53,998 nucleotides of DNA from an uncultured Sulfitobacter sp. (GTDB lineage: Bacteria; Pseudomonadota; Alphaproteobacteria; Rhodobacterales; Rhodobacteraceae). The notes beneath the pieces were generated by a model that was not told the DNA's origin, did no database searches, and worked only from the letters and a program-made list of their open reading frames with translations. The translations under genes were made by a program, and so were the position numbers. Each line of letters opens with the position of its first letter. Position 1 is the stretch's first letter. Shown one piece after another: positions 8,525-19,001 of this stretch. The stretch is from the NCBI GenBank assembly GCA_913060815.1, contig CAJXSZ010000022.1:1-53998 (forward strand). Direction: 5' to 3'.

Positions 8525-9267
8525 CAGCCGCGTTTGTCCGCCACGATTGCTTGCATCTGATCCAGTGGGAGATAGCCGCGCAAAAGCTCGTCCTGAAGCA
8601 CGAATGTCGGTGTGCCAGAGATTTGCAGCTTGCCCGCAAGCTCGCGGGTGGCGCTGATCTCGGCGGTGACCTCTTCGCTGTCCATGTGGGCCTCGATGGC
8701 GGGCATGTCGAGGCCGAAAGTATTGCCCAAGCGGCGCAGCGCGGGCAGGGTGATGTCGCCCTGAACGCTCATCAGCGCATCGGCCACGGCCTTGTAGCTA
8801 TCATCGCCTGACACTTGCTTGACCGCTACCGCAAAGCGCGAGGCCAGCACGGAGGAATCCCCCAGAATGGGCAGTTCTTTGACGATGAGTTTGATATCGC
8901 CGTCACTTTCCAGCAACTGCGCCACTTCACCGTGGGCGCGTTTGCAATAGCCACAGCGGTAGTCGAGGAATTCGACCAGCACGATGTCTCCGTCAGGGTT
9001 GCCACCCACCCATGAGTAACCGTCGTTGAAAATCTCGTCCGCGTGCGCTGCCACCAGATCAAGATCGGCCTGTATCTGGTCCTCTGCCTCGCGGTTTTGC
9101 AAGATTTCCACGGCTTCCATGATCACTTCGGGATTTTCGAAGAGATAGGCGCGGACCTCGGCGCGAAACAGCGCGCGCTCCTCATCCGTCATCGGTGTGA
9201 GGTTTTGGGCGAAGGCAGCACTTGCGAGTGTACCAAGAAGGGCGGTGGTGGCGATCAAATGTTTCAT
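8524..9267 (-). CDS. DsbA-family periplasmic thiol-disulfide oxidoreductase
   Basis: This 247-residue protein has a signal peptide ending AFA (residue 20), an N-terminal helical extension (residues 25-85) and a thioredoxin fold with active site CGYC (105-108) after VEFLDYR. The cis-proline segment SGTPTFV comes near residue 217. The helical extension is typical of the Com1/ScsC/BdbD-like branch rather than enteric DsbA. It would form or shuffle disulfides in secreted proteins. A DsbB homologue is present at 47757-48212. The gene is translationally coupled to the downstream esterase. Confidence 0.9.
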   Translation of the reverse strand: MKHLIATTALLGTLASAAFAQNLTPMTDEERALFRAEVRAYLFENPEVIMEAVEILQNREAEDQIQADLDLVAAHADEIFNDGYSWVGGNPDGDIVLVEFLDYRCGYCKRAHGEVAQLLESDGDIKLIVKELPILGDSSVLASRFAVAVKQVSGDDSYKAVADALMSVQGDITLPALRRLGNTFGLDMPAIEAHMDSEEVTAEISATRELAGKLQISGTPTFVLQDELLRGYLPLDQMQAIVADKRG

Positions 9268-9397
9268 CTGGAATTACTCTCGTTAAGCGGCGCTTGGGGT
9301 AACTCTCATCACATCCACGCCGCGCTGCCAAGAGGGGCTATTGACGCATAGGCGCGGATCAGGTGAAAGCGACGTATACCAGTTTTGGAGTAGTGCC

Positions 9398-10540
9398 ATG
9401 CGGAATTCAACCCGATCCAAAGTCGATCCCTTCATTGTGATGGATGTCATGCAGGCCGCTGCGGCGGCGGAGGCTGCGGGGCGCCACATTATCCACATGG
9501 AGGTGGGCCAACCCGGTACAGGCGCACCGCGCGGTGCGGCAAAGGCGCTGAGCGCCGCGATGGACGCTGGGCCACTGGGCTATACTGTGGCGCTGGGGCT
9601 GCCTGCGCTTCGCGCGCGCATCGCGCAGATGTATGGAGATTGGTACAACGTCGATCTTGATCCTGCCCGCGTGGTGATCACCTCGGGCTCCTCGGCGGGC
9701 TTCATCCTTGCCTTCACAGCGCTTTTTGACAGTGGCGACCGTGTGGGCATCGGCGCGCCAGGGTATCCGAGCTATCGCCAGATTCTGGGGGCACTTGGGA
9801 TGGTGCCAGTGGATTTGCCCACAGCGGAGGCCAACCGCTACCAGCCTGTGCCAGCCGATTTTGCCGATATGGATTTGCGCGGGTTGATGGTGGCATCGCC
9901 CGCCAATCCGACAGGTACGATGCTGGACCGCCCAGCCATGTCCGCGCTCATTGATGCGTGCCATGGGGCAGGCGCATCGTTTATCTCGGACGAAATCTAT
10001 CACGGGATCGAGTATGAGAAGAAGGCGGTCACCGCGCTTGAGATCACGAATGAAGCCTACGTTATTAATAGTTTCTCCAAGTATTTCAGCATGACAGGCT
10101 GGCGTGTCGGCTGGATGGTGGTGCCTGAGGATCAGGTGCGCGTGATCGAGCGGATTGCGCAGAACATGTTCATTTGCGCGCCCCATGCCTCTCAAGTCGC
10201 GGCCCTCGCGGCGATGGAGTGCACTGACGAGCTGGAGGCGAATATGGATATCTACCGCGCCAACCGCGCGCTGATGCTGGAGGGCCTGCCGCAGGCGGGG
10301 TTTGACCACATCGCGCCCCCTGATGGCGGGTTCTACGTCTATGCGGATGTGAGCGCGATCACGGATGACAGCCGCGCGCTGGCGGCGGAAATTCTCGACA
10401 AGGCAGGTGTGGCGGTCACTCCGGGCCTCGATTTCGATCCTGTCCGCGGGCACACCACGTTGCGTTTCTCCTATGCGCGCAGCACCGACGATATTCGCGA
10501 AGGACTGGTGCGGCTTGCTGCCTTCATGCAGGGGCGTTGA
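9398..10540 (+). CDS. class I/II PLP-dependent aminotransferase
   Basis: The ATG at 9398 is preferred because GGAG precedes it by 7 bases; the open frame extends 57 bases further upstream. The 380-residue product has the AspC/AlaT-like fold-type I pattern: SPANPTGT (168-175), the PLP-pyridine aspartate in SDEIYHG (Asp198), the Schiff-base Lys228 in SFSKYFSMTGWRVGW, and a C-terminal Arg in LRFSYARS. Such enzymes transaminate amino acids with 2-oxo acids in the cytoplasm. The substrate cannot be read. It is divergent from the dsbA-like gene and precedes the cell-wall genes without obvious functional coupling. Confidence 0.9.
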   Translation: MRNSTRSKVDPFIVMDVMQAAAAAEAAGRHIIHMEVGQPGTGAPRGAAKALSAAMDAGPLGYTVALGLPALRARIAQMYGDWYNVDLDPARVVITSGSSAGFILAFTALFDSGDRVGIGAPGYPSYRQILGALGMVPVDLPTAEANRYQPVPADFADMDLRGLMVASPANPTGTMLDRPAMSALIDACHGAGASFISDEIYHGIEYEKKAVTALEITNEAYVINSFSKYFSMTGWRVGWMVVPEDQVRVIERIAQNMFICAPHASQVAALAAMECTDELEANMDIYRANRALMLEGLPQAGFDHIAPPDGGFYVYADVSAITDDSRALAAEILDKAGVAVTPGLDFDPVRGHTTLRFSYARSTDDIREGLVRLAAFMQGR

Positions 10541-10615
10541 GGCGCTGGACCCAGCAGCCCATGCGGTGGTAGACTGCCCTTAAATGCCACAACGGAAATA
10601 GTGGCTGGAGCAGTA

Positions 10616-11830
10616 ATGAAGATATTTTTATTAAGCCTTATGAGTGTGTTATGGCTTGTGCCGCATGCGATGTCTCAGGAGTTGAGCGCTCTGGCGCGTG
10701 TCGATCCTGCGGCCAGCAGCATTGAGGACGGCTGGTTCGGGCGCTCCGACATCACACTGCGGTTAAGCCAAGGGGTGCCGTACCGCGTTTTTACGCTGGA
10801 TGCGCCAGCGCGACTGGTGGTGGACTTTCGCGAGGTCGATTTTCAGGGTGTGACGGCCGACGGGCTGTTGGCCGAGGCGGGGCGTGTCGCTGCTGTGCGC
10901 TTTGGCGCGTTCCAGCCCGGATGGTCGCGTATGGTCCTTGATCTGGCCGAACCGATGCTGCCGCGCGAAATCGGTATGGCGGTGGAGCCTGACACCGGCC
11001 GTGCGACCCTTGGCGTGATGCTCAAGACAGTGGATGAGGACGAGTTCGCCGCCGCCGCTGGTGCGCCTGATGATCCAAATTGGGCGCCAGCGTTCCTCAG
11101 CGCGCCTGCGCCAGCGCCCTCGAGGGAGGATGGCTTTACCGTAGTGCTCGACCCCGGACATGGCGGCATTGATCCGGGAGCGGAGCGGGATGGTGTGAAC
11201 GAAAAGGAGCTGATGCTGAGCTTCGGGCGTACCTTGGCCGATATCCTGCGCCGTGCAGGGGTGGATGTGGTGCTTACGCGGGACGAGGATGTGTTTGTGG
11301 CACTGCAAACGCGCGTGGCGATCGCCCACCGTGTGCAGGCCGATCTGTTTGTCTCGCTCCACGCCGACAGCCTGAGCCAAGGCGGGGCGAAGGGGGCGAC
11401 GGTTTATGTTCTATCCGAAGAGGCAAGCGATGCGGCCACGGCCCATCTGGCCGCGCGGCACAACCGCTCCGACATTATTGCAGGGGCTGATTTGACGGGA
11501 TCGGATGATCAGGTGGCACAGGTTTTGCTCGATCTGGCGCGGCAGGAGACTGAGCCACGCTCGGCCGCATTGGCGCAAGAGCTGATCGGGGGCATGGACG
11601 CCGCAGGCGGACCAATGAACCGCCGCCCGCTGCGAAAAGCGGGGTTCTCTGTGCTGAAATCCGCAGATATCCCTTCGGCTTTGGTCGAGATCGGGTTCCT
11701 GAGTTCAAAGCGGGATTTGCAGAACCTGAGCGACCCGATCTGGCGGCGCGGAATGGCCGAAGGCATGGCGCGCGGTATCCTTGCGTGGCGGGATGCGGAT
11801 GCGGCGCGGGCGGCACTGGTGCGGCAATAG
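10616..11830 (+). CDS. amiC: N-acetylmuramoyl-L-alanine amidase with AMIN domain (AmiC type)
   Basis: This 404-residue periplasmic enzyme cleaves the amide bond between MurNAc and L-Ala in peptidoglycan to split daughter cells. It has a signal peptide (1-20, ending AMS), an AMIN targeting domain (about 35-140) and an Amidase_3 domain (about 174-395). Zinc ligands are visible at His182 in DPGHGGIDPG, Glu196 in NEKE and His249 in VSLHADS, with the catalytic Glu358 in ALVEIGFLSS. TGGAG lies 5 bases before the chosen ATG; a GTG at 10601 is the alternative. It sits directly upstream of the PBP1A gene, which suits a cell-wall cluster. Confidence 0.93.
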   Translation: MKIFLLSLMSVLWLVPHAMSQELSALARVDPAASSIEDGWFGRSDITLRLSQGVPYRVFTLDAPARLVVDFREVDFQGVTADGLLAEAGRVAAVRFGAFQPGWSRMVLDLAEPMLPREIGMAVEPDTGRATLGVMLKTVDEDEFAAAAGAPDDPNWAPAFLSAPAPAPSREDGFTVVLDPGHGGIDPGAERDGVNEKELMLSFGRTLADILRRAGVDVVLTRDEDVFVALQTRVAIAHRVQADLFVSLHADSLSQGGAKGATVYVLSEEASDAATAHLAARHNRSDIIAGADLTGSDDQVAQVLLDLARQETEPRSAALAQELIGGMDAAGGPMNRRPLRKAGFSVLKSADIPSALVEIGFLSSKRDLQNLSDPIWRRGMAEGMARGILAWRDADAARAALVRQ

Positions 11831-11961
11831 CGCCAGGTGCGCAAATCCCTGTGATTTAGGCGATGTTCCGCCCCAATTCCCCTTTGTTGTGTTTTGACGC
11901 CAGCGGTTAACCCAGATATAGCAAAATCCAAGTAAACCAGCCATTCAGGGGGAGTAGCTGC

Positions 11962-14505
11962 GTGTTTAGAGTAATCCTGTCGTTCTTTGGGGGTATTTTC
12001 ACCACCATGACCATGTCTGTGGGCATGGTTGCACTTACGATCGGTGCGATTTTCTGGATGTACGGGCGCGATTTGCCCAGCCACGAATCCCTTGCGCAAT
12101 ACACACCGCCGACCATCAGCCGCATCTATTCGGGCCAAGGCCGTCTAATCGATGAATTCGCCAAAGAGCGTCGGCTGTTCGCGCCTGCGGACACGATCCC
12201 TGATCTGGTGAAACAGGCGTTTATCTCTGCCGAGGACAAGAACTTCTACGAGCACGACGGCTACGACCTGCGCGGTATCGGTGCGGCTGCTGTTGATGCG
12301 GTGCGCTCACGCGGGGCGGATGTGCGCGGCGCCTCGACGATCACGCAGCAGGTGATGAAGAACTTCTTGCTGTCAGGGGACCGCCGTGCGGAGCGTAAAA
12401 TTAAGGAGATCATCCTTGCGGCGCGTGTAGAAGAGGCGCTGGATAAAGAGAAGATCCTCGAGCTTTACCTGAATGAGATTTTCCTCGGCCAAAACAGCTA
12501 TGGCGTGGCGGCGGCCAGCCAGACCTATTTCAACAAGACGCTGGCGCAGCTTGCGCCGCATGAGGCGGCTTTCCTTGCCAGCCTGCCTAAAGCGCCATCC
12601 GATTACCATCCTGTGCGCCGCAAGGACCGCCTGCTGGCGCGCCGCAATTTCGTGCTGCGCGAGATGAAGGAAAACGGATATATCACCGAAGCCGCCTATG
12701 CGCAGGAACGTGATATGCCGCTTCTTTCGGTCCAGAACGGTGATTTCGACAGCTTTAAGGCCGAGCTGCCCCCGCGTGACTATTTCACCGACGAAATCCG
12801 CCGCCAGTTGTCCGAAGACTTCGGTGAGGGTGAATTCTTTACCGGCGGTCTGTCGGTGCGTGCGACCATCGACAACGAGATGCAGCCGATTGCGGCGGAT
12901 GCCTTGCGCCGTCAGCTGGAAAGCTATGACCGCGGGCAGGGCGTCTGGCGCGGCACGGGGCAGTCCTTGCCTGCGGAGGCATTGGTGGATGAGCCGACAT
13001 GGCGCGCAGCGCTGGCCGATCTGCGGGTGGCCCGCGACATCTTGCTTGAGACGCAGTGGTACCCTGCTGTTGTCCTTGAAGTGGGGGACAAAGGCGCACG
13101 TTTGGGCATCGAGAGTGTTGATACCGCAGAGGGCGGCAATTGGGTGCCACCCAAGGACATGCAATGGGCGCGCAAGCGTCAGGACAATGGCCGTCTTGGC
13201 GCCCGCGGTGATCTGGTAGAGGTGGGCGATGTGGTGCTGGTGCGCCGAATGGTAGCCGACGCAGACGACTCTTTCATCCGCTGGACCCTGCGCCAAGTGC
13301 CCGAAGTGCAGGGCGGCTTTGTTGCCATGGACGTGAACACGGGCCGCGTGATCGCCATGCAGGGCGGCTTCAGCTATCAGGCATCGGTGTTTAACCGTGC
13401 CACACAGGCCAAGCGCCAACCTGGCTCCAGCTTCAAACCCTTTGTTTTTGCCGCAGCCCTCGACAGTGGCTATTCCCCGGCAACTGTGGTGGTGGACGCG
13501 CCGATCGAGATCAACACACCGCAGGGTGTGTGGCGTCCGCAGAACTCATCCAACCGCTACTACGGCCCGACACCGCTGCGCACTGGGATCGAGCAATCGC
13601 GCAACCTGATGACCATTCGTCTGGCCCAAGAGGTCGGTATGAATGTTGTGGGTGACTACGCAGAGCGGTTCGGGGTCTATGAAAACCTCAGCCCTGTTTT
13701 GGCCAATGCTTTGGGGTCGCAGGAAACCACGCTGTACCAGATGGTGGCAGCCTATGCGATGTTCGCCAATGGCGGGGAGCGGGTGGAGCCTACGCTGGTT
13801 GACCGTGTGCAGGATCGCTATGGCCGAACCGTTTACAAGCATGACAAACGGGTCTGCGAGGATTGCCAACTGCCTACGCTGGCGGCGGGACAAAGCCCGC
13901 GTGTGATCTCCAACCGCGAGCGGGTGATGGACCCAATTACGGCCTATCAGCTTACCTCGATGATGCAGGGTGTTGTGGACCGTGGCACCGCGCGCAAGAC
14001 GGTCAACCTGAGTGTGCCAGCAGCGGGTAAGACGGGCACGACGAATGACGCAAAAGACGTGTGGTTTGTGGGCTTTACCTCCAACATCGTTGCGGGCTGC
14101 TATATCGGCTATGACCAGCCGCGCAGCTTGGGGCGCAGCGCGTCGGGCGGCGGCATGTGTGGTCCGGTATTCCAGCGCTTTATGTCCAAGGCCGTAGCGA
14201 AATACGGCGGCGGCAAATTCCGCGCACCAGAGGGCTGTGAGTTCATCAAGATCGACCGCTTTAGCGGTGCGCGCCTTGGTGGCGGTGCCTCTGGCGACAA
14301 TGTCGTGTCCGAGTGTTTCCGCGAAGGCGAGTTCATCAACTTCGGCGTGACCTTCGACGGCGGCTTTGCGATGGGGGCAGACCTGCCGCTGGTGGACGCA
14401 GTAGGTGGTCCCAAGGCCAGGGAGGTCACCACCTCCACAGGTAAGAAGGCGGTCGTCGGGCCAAAAGCGGGCTTTGGCACGCTCAGCTCGGGCGGTTTGT
14501 ACTAG
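11962..14505 (+). CDS. mrcA: penicillin-binding protein 1A, bifunctional murein synthase
   Basis: The start is GTG with GGGGGA 8 bases before it. The 847-residue class A PBP has an N-terminal membrane anchor (about 10-33). A GT51 glycosyltransferase domain follows, with catalytic Glu91 in [11 protein letters not shown], then [12 protein letters not shown] and [13 protein letters not shown]. An OB-like insert leads to the transpeptidase domain with SSFK (Ser489 nucleophile), SRN near 550 and KTGTT near 690. It polymerises lipid II and cross-links peptides in the periplasm. A terminator follows. The gene lies 131 bases after the amidase gene and may have its own promoter. Confidence 0.96.
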   Translation: MFRVILSFFGGIFTTMTMSVGMVALTIGAIFWMYGRDLPSHESLAQYTPPTISRIYSGQGRLIDEFAKERRLFAPADTIPDLVKQAFISAEDKNFYEHDGYDLRGIGAAAVDAVRSRGADVRGASTITQQVMKNFLLSGDRRAERKIKEIILAARVEEALDKEKILELYLNEIFLGQNSYGVAAASQTYFNKTLAQLAPHEAAFLASLPKAPSDYHPVRRKDRLLARRNFVLREMKENGYITEAAYAQERDMPLLSVQNGDFDSFKAELPPRDYFTDEIRRQLSEDFGEGEFFTGGLSVRATIDNEMQPIAADALRRQLESYDRGQGVWRGTGQSLPAEALVDEPTWRAALADLRVARDILLETQWYPAVVLEVGDKGARLGIESVDTAEGGNWVPPKDMQWARKRQDNGRLGARGDLVEVGDVVLVRRMVADADDSFIRWTLRQVPEVQGGFVAMDVNTGRVIAMQGGFSYQASVFNRATQAKRQPGSSFKPFVFAAALDSGYSPATVVVDAPIEINTPQGVWRPQNSSNRYYGPTPLRTGIEQSRNLMTIRLAQEVGMNVVGDYAERFGVYENLSPVLANALGSQETTLYQMVAAYAMFANGGERVEPTLVDRVQDRYGRTVYKHDKRVCEDCQLPTLAAGQSPRVISNRERVMDPITAYQLTSMMQGVVDRGTARKTVNLSVPAAGKTGTTNDAKDVWFVGFTSNIVAGCYIGYDQPRSLGRSASGGGMCGPVFQRFMSKAVAKYGGGKFRAPEGCEFIKIDRFSGARLGGGASGDNVVSECFREGEFINFGVTFDGGFAMGADLPLVDAVGGPKAREVTTSTGKKAVVGPKAGFGTLSSGGLY

Positions 14506-14543
14506 CCGCGCCTTGCTGCTCAGGCATGGCTGGTTTATCAGTT

Positions 14544-14577
14544 GGGCGGTCCGTGCAGATGCACTGGCCGCCCTTTT
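14544..14577 (+). terminator. Rho-independent terminator after the PBP1A gene
   Basis: GGGCGG pairs with CCGCCC, an internal mismatch follows, and GTGC/GCAC extends the stem around an AGAT loop. The hairpin runs into TTTTT. It ends only 16 bases before the RF2 start codon, so RF2 probably relies on read-through or on a promoter inside this short gap. Confidence 0.75.
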
Positions 14578-14593
14578 TACATCGGAACTGATC

Positions 14594-15718
14594 ATGCGCG
14601 CAGAAGTACAAAACACCGTCGAAAAAATCCGCAAATCCATTGATTTGCTGGCCCAACGGTTAAACGTGGAAACGGCGCCCTACAGGCTCGAAGAATTCAA
14701 CGCGCGCGTCGAGGATCCCACGCTTTGGGATGATCCTGCGGCGGCGCAAAAGCTCATGCGCGACCGTCAGGCGCTGGTTGATGCGATGGCCACACATAAC
14801 GGAATCGCGACCGAGTTGCAGGACAACATCGACCTTATCGAATTGGGCGAGATGGAAGAAGACGAGGAGGTTGTGGCAGAGGCCGAAGCGGCGCTGAACG
14901 CTCTTGCCGTAAAGGCCGCGCAGAAAGAGCTTGAGGCGCTGCTGGACGGGGAAGCTGATGGCAACGACACCTTCCTCGAGATCAATTCGGGCGCGGGGGG
15001 CACTGAGTCCTGCGATTGGGCCTCGATGCTGGCGCGGATGTATGTCCGCTGGGCCGAGAAAAAGGGCTATACCGTTGAGCTGCAATCCGAGAGCGCAGGT
15101 GAAGAAGCGGGGATCAAATCCGCCGCTTACAAGATCAGTGGGCATAACGCTTATGGCTGGTTGAAGTCCGAGAGTGGTGTCCACCGTCTGGTGCGCATCT
15201 CGCCATTCGATAGCGCGGCCAAGCGGCATACGTCCTTTACGTCCGTCAAGGTCTATCCGGTGGTGGACGACAATATCGAGATCGAGGTGAACCCGTCTGA
15301 CATTCGCATCGACACATACCGTTCTAGCGGTGCGGGCGGGCAGCACGTAAACACCACCGATTCTGCGGTGCGGATCACCCACGCGCCCACTGGCATTGTG
15401 GTGACCTCATCAGAGAAATCCCAGCACCAGAACCGTGATATCGCGATGAAAGCGCTGAAGAGCCGCCTCTATCAGATGGAGTTGGACAAGCGCTCCGCCC
15501 TTGTGAACGAGGTGCATGAAAACGCTGGTGATGCAGGGTGGGGCAACCAGATCCGCTCATATGTTCTGCAGCCCTACCAGATGGTCAAAGACCTTCGTAC
15601 CAACTTCGAGACCTCCGATACCAAAGGCGTGCTCGACGGCGACCTCGACGGGCTCATGGGCGCCACACTGGCGCTGGCCGTTTCAGGCAAGAGCCGTGCG
15701 GAGGCGCAAGGGGAGTGA
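14594..15718 (+). CDS. prfB: peptide chain release factor 2
   Basis: This 374-residue protein recognises UGA and UAA stop codons and triggers peptide release. The stop-codon anticodon tripeptide SPF is at 203-205 (RISPFDS) and the catalytic GGQ at 248-250 ([14 protein letters not shown]). The reading frame is continuous from the ATG at 14594, so the autoregulatory +1 frameshift known from E. coli prfB is absent. The start gives the usual N-terminus ([15 protein letters not shown]), although its ribosome binding site is weak. Confidence 0.97.
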   Translation: MRAEVQNTVEKIRKSIDLLAQRLNVETAPYRLEEFNARVEDPTLWDDPAAAQKLMRDRQALVDAMATHNGIATELQDNIDLIELGEMEEDEEVVAEAEAALNALAVKAAQKELEALLDGEADGNDTFLEINSGAGGTESCDWASMLARMYVRWAEKKGYTVELQSESAGEEAGIKSAAYKISGHNAYGWLKSESGVHRLVRISPFDSAAKRHTSFTSVKVYPVVDDNIEIEVNPSDIRIDTYRSSGAGGQHVNTTDSAVRITHAPTGIVVTSSEKSQHQNRDIAMKALKSRLYQMELDKRSALVNEVHENAGDAGWGNQIRSYVLQPYQMVKDLRTNFETSDTKGVLDGDLDGLMGATLALAVSGKSRAEAQGE

Positions 15719-15729
15719 CGCTCCGGCGG

Positions 15730-16545
15730 ATGACAGTCGCGAGCATTGCTGCAGCTGTTGTCGTTTTCGGTGCGATTATAGGCTACGCGGCCTATTCGGG
15801 CTGGTCCCAAACGACCGAATATCTGGGCGGGTTCCAACGCTATGCTAATGAGGGGTGTGTGATAGCACCCGATGCGCCGCGCCCTGATGGAGAAGCCCGC
15901 TTGCTGGACTTAAATCTGGCCGAGCGGCATGAGGGATGGCTCTTGCTTGGCCCCGCGCTGTGTACGATTGCACCGCCAGACATCACTGCAACGCTCAAGG
16001 CAACCGATCCCGATGTCGCCCCCTTCATCTCGGCAGTGGATAGTGATCCCGAGTATCCGGGTTGTTTTCTGGATATTGCGGGAATGCAGGAAAACGTGCA
16101 AAAAACACGCGGCTGGAGCGCAGAACAGGCGTTTCAGGAGTATTTGCGCATGTTCGGTGCGGGTGTATTCAGCGGGGAATGGCGGTTTTTCAGTGATGAT
16201 CCGCTCGCGACACCTGTGTCGGTGCAATACACTGGAGGGGGATGCGCCGACGTCCCCTATGCGGCTAAGTTGGCAGAAAGCCATAGCGACATGATCGCAG
16301 CCTTTGACGGCTTTATCCGCATGAATGCGACCGCCTTGTCCTGTGAGGAGGGCGGAGCGATGGACTACGTACCATGGGCGCAAAGTTACGAAACGCTCGG
16401 GCAGGGTCCCGTGACCAATGCCTGGCTCAAGTTTGAGGTCTATATGGCGCTTCTGACCTCTGACTGGATTGAGGGGGTGAGCCTGACCCAAAAGGGCATA
16501 CCGCGTCCGCCGCTGTGTATGAGGGCCGCAACGGACAACGGCTGA
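15730..16545 (+). CDS. membrane-anchored periplasmic protein, unknown
   Basis: The product is 271 residues with one N-terminal membrane helix or uncleaved signal (residues 4-22), followed by a soluble exported region containing several cysteines that could form disulfides. No known domain was recognised. The ATG at 15730 is chosen. A GTG at 15715 overlaps the prfB stop (GTGA) and would add five residues, so translation may be coupled to prfB either way. A CTTGCA/TGCAAG hairpin at 16562-16579 separates it from the amidase gene. Confidence 0.65.
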   Translation: MTVASIAAAVVVFGAIIGYAAYSGWSQTTEYLGGFQRYANEGCVIAPDAPRPDGEARLLDLNLAERHEGWLLLGPALCTIAPPDITATLKATDPDVAPFISAVDSDPEYPGCFLDIAGMQENVQKTRGWSAEQAFQEYLRMFGAGVFSGEWRFFSDDPLATPVSVQYTGGGCADVPYAAKLAESHSDMIAAFDGFIRMNATALSCEEGGAMDYVPWAQSYETLGQGPVTNAWLKFEVYMALLTSDWIEGVSLTQKGIPRPPLCMRAATDNG

Positions 16546-16597
16546 GGCATCTATCTTGACGCTTGCACTGCGCTGCAAGGCACGGTCATATTGACGC

Positions 16598-18019
16598 ATG
16601 GATATTTTGAATATGGATGCGCGGGCGCAGTCTGCGGCGCTCGAAAATGGCGATCTGTCGAGCCTTGAATTGATGGACACCACCTTGGCGCGCATCGCGG
16701 CGGTAAACGGCGATGTGAATGCGATTGTAAGTCTGCGCGATGAAGATGCACTGCGAAGCGAGGCCCGCGCCGCTGATGCGGCTCCACGCAAGGGCTGGCT
16801 GCATGGAATGCCCATTGCGATCAAGGATCTGGCCAATGCCAAGGGGCTTCCTACCTCTATGGGCTCGCCTATGTTTGCGGGGCAGGTGGCTGGGGCCGAT
16901 GATCTGATGGTGGCGCGGCTTCGTGCGGCGGGGGCGATCATCATTGGCAAGACCAACACTCCCGAATTCGGCCTTGGCAGCCACACGTTCAACCCCGTGC
17001 ACGGTGCCACGCGCAATCCTTATGATCTGGGGAAATCAAGCGGTGGCTCTTCTGGCGGGGCGGCGGCGGCGCTGGCCTGTGGAATGCTGAGTGTGGCCGA
17101 TGGTTCGGACATGATGGGCAGCCTGCGCAACCCTGCGGGCTGGAACAATGTTTACGGCATGCGCCCCACATGGGGGACGGTCCCGAATGAGCCAGAGGGC
17201 GAGATGTTCTTGCACCAGCTTGCCACCTCTGGCCCGATGGCGCGCACCCCATCCGATTTGGCGGCTTTGTTGGATACGATGACGGGGGCCGACCCGCGTG
17301 AGCCATTGGGGCGTGATGCGCCTGACACGTTGACGGAGATCGATGCAGCGCCTGCGGGACTGCGGATTGGCTGGCTGGGCGATTGGGACGGGGCGTTCCC
17401 TTACGAGGACGGAATCGCGGCGGTTTGCGAGGCCGCGCTCCAGCAGATGGAGGGGCTGGGACACCACGTCGAGGCCTTGGCAGCGCCCTTCGACGCCGAT
17501 GCCATGTGGCAGTCGTGGGTCGATCTGCGCTCTTTTTCCGTGGCGGGAGGGCTGGGTGCGATCTATGCGCAAGAGGACAAGCGCGATTTCCTGAAACCTG
17601 CCGCGCAGTGGGAGATTGTGCGCGGGCTCGAGATGTCGGCGATGGAGGTGCACCGTGCCAGCATGATCCGTTCCGACTGGTTCAGGACTGCGGCGCAACT
17701 CTTTGAGAAGATGGATGTTCTGGCGCTTCCTTCGGCGCAACTTTGGCCGTTTGATGTGGATTGGACCTATCCTGAAAACATCGCGGGTCAGAGCATGGAC
17801 ACGTATCATCGATGGATGCAGGTGGTCGTGCCTGCGGGGCTGATCGGCCTGCCTGTGGTCAATGTGCCCGCCGGTTTTGGCGAGAATGGCCTGCCGGCTG
17901 GGATACAGCTCATTGGGCGGCGCGGCAGCGATGAAGCGCTGCTACGTTTGGCGCAGCAATGGCACGATGCCACCGATTGGCCGCGCGCCCGTCCGCCCGC
18001 TGTATTGGACGCGCTATGA
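16598..18019 (+). CDS. amidase-signature family amidohydrolase
   Basis: This 473-residue cytoplasmic protein has the amidase signature with the Ser-cisSer-Lys triad in place: Lys76 in MPIAIKDLAN, the cis-Ser at 151/152 in KSSGGSSGG and the nucleophile Ser175 in DMMGSLRNPA. It hydrolyses an amide, but the substrate is not readable. GatA is unlikely because gatB and gatC are absent here and the usual GGSIR motif is altered. No clear Shine-Dalgarno sequence precedes the ATG. Its TGA overlaps the ATG of the DUF2189 gene. Confidence 0.88.
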   Translation: MDILNMDARAQSAALENGDLSSLELMDTTLARIAAVNGDVNAIVSLRDEDALRSEARAADAAPRKGWLHGMPIAIKDLANAKGLPTSMGSPMFAGQVAGADDLMVARLRAAGAIIIGKTNTPEFGLGSHTFNPVHGATRNPYDLGKSSGGSSGGAAAALACGMLSVADGSDMMGSLRNPAGWNNVYGMRPTWGTVPNEPEGEMFLHQLATSGPMARTPSDLAALLDTMTGADPREPLGRDAPDTLTEIDAAPAGLRIGWLGDWDGAFPYEDGIAAVCEAALQQMEGLGHHVEALAAPFDADAMWQSWVDLRSFSVAGGLGAIYAQEDKRDFLKPAAQWEIVRGLEMSAMEVHRASMIRSDWFRTAAQLFEKMDVLALPSAQLWPFDVDWTYPENIAGQSMDTYHRWMQVVVPAGLIGLPVVNVPAGFGENGLPAGIQLIGRRGSDEALLRLAQQWHDATDWPRARPPAVLDAL

Positions 18020-18786
18020 CAGCGGACCGCCTGCATGGAGTGCCCGATCTGGCCCCGCCGACAGCCGCGTTGCTGCGGCAGAGCCTCGCTGCGGGGTGGC
18101 GCGACTTTGTAGCGGCGCCTGCCTTCGGGATCATGGTTGCAGTGCTGTGCTTGCTGGCGGGATGGGGGATGGTTGCCCTGACGGTATGGGCGGGTCACAC
18201 CTTCTGGCTGGTACTCTGTGTCTTCGGCTTTCCACTGGCCGCGCCTTTCGCAGCACTTGGGACGTATGAGGTCTCGCGGTTGCGCGGGCTCGGAGAGCGA
18301 CCCACGGTAGGGGCTGTGCTGACGCGGCTGTGGCGCGAGATGGGCGGGCAGCTGCCGTTTTTGAGCGCGTTGATGATGGTAGCGCTATTGTTCTGGTTCT
18401 TCCTTGGTCACATGATCTTTGCGTTGTTTCTCGGGCTCAAGCCCATGACCAATATCATGTCCTCGGTGGATGTATTCCTGAGCGCGAACGGCCTGATGAT
18501 GCTGGCGCTTGGCTCGGCTGTGGGGGCGGTGTTCGGCCTGCTGCTTTATGCGATGTGTGTACTGGGGCTGCCACTGCTGCTCGATCGTGAGGTGGATTAC
18601 GTTACCGCGATGCTGCGCAGTATCTCTATGGTAGCCGGCAATCCGCTGGTGATGATCGGCTGGGCCGCCTTCATTGCCGTGATGTTGTTTTTGGCGATGG
18701 TGCCTGCGTTTCTGGGGTTGCTGGTGGTGCTGCCGTGGTTGGGACATGCCTCATGGCACCTCTATGCGGGGCTAAGAGACGCCTAA
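18016..18786 (+). CDS. DUF2189-like integral membrane protein
   Basis: The start is placed at the ATG inside the ATGA overlap with the amidase gene, giving 256 residues. The protein has about six hydrophobic helices, including two Gly/Ala-rich ones after residue 35, and a pattern (SLAAGWRDF, then PFAALGTYEVSRLRG) that I associate with the DUF2189 family of proteobacterial membrane proteins. Its function is unknown. Coupling to the amidase suggests co-expression. It overlaps the convergent 72-residue gene by 4 bases. Confidence 0.75.
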   Translation: MTADRLHGVPDLAPPTAALLRQSLAAGWRDFVAAPAFGIMVAVLCLLAGWGMVALTVWAGHTFWLVLCVFGFPLAAPFAALGTYEVSRLRGLGERPTVGAVLTRLWREMGGQLPFLSALMMVALLFWFFLGHMIFALFLGLKPMTNIMSSVDVFLSANGLMMLALGSAVGAVFGLLLYAMCVLGLPLLLDREVDYVTAMLRSISMVAGNPLVMIGWAAFIAVMLFLAMVPAFLGLLVVLPWLGHASWHLYAGLRDA

Positions 18787-19001
18787 TCCAGCGTCTCCCG
18801 CCCGTGGCTGATGAGACGTGCGCGCAGAGCATCGGCGCGGGTATCGCCTTGCTCAAGCGCGAAGATATAGGCGTGTGTGAGGAAAAAGCATTCGGTATCC
18901 ACATTCGCTGCCGCGTCCGCCGCTTGGGTATAAAGCCCGACAAGTGCCGCATCATCCCCCGCCGCATGAGCAGCGAGGAGCCGCGCGTCCAGTCCGCTCA
19001 T
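18783..19001 (-). CDS. 72-residue helical protein coupled to the Rieske oxygenase
   Basis: The ATG at 19001 shares a base with the stop of the Rieske oxygenase gene (TAATG), a classic translational coupling, so this start is preferred over an upstream in-frame option. The Ala-rich, probably all-helical product (start MSGLDARLLAAHAAGDD) resembles a single TPR-like helical hairpin pair but matches no family I know. Its position suggests an accessory to the oxygenase. Confidence 0.6.
   Translation of the reverse strand: MSGLDARLLAAHAAGDDAALVGLYTQAADAAANVDTECFFLTHAYIFALEQGDTRADALRARLISHGRETLD

Noticed and set aside
14594..15718. Programmed +1 frameshift in prfB as in E. coli
   Set aside because: The reading frame is continuous from the ATG through the SPF and GGQ motifs, with no in-frame stop and no frameshift site near codon 25.
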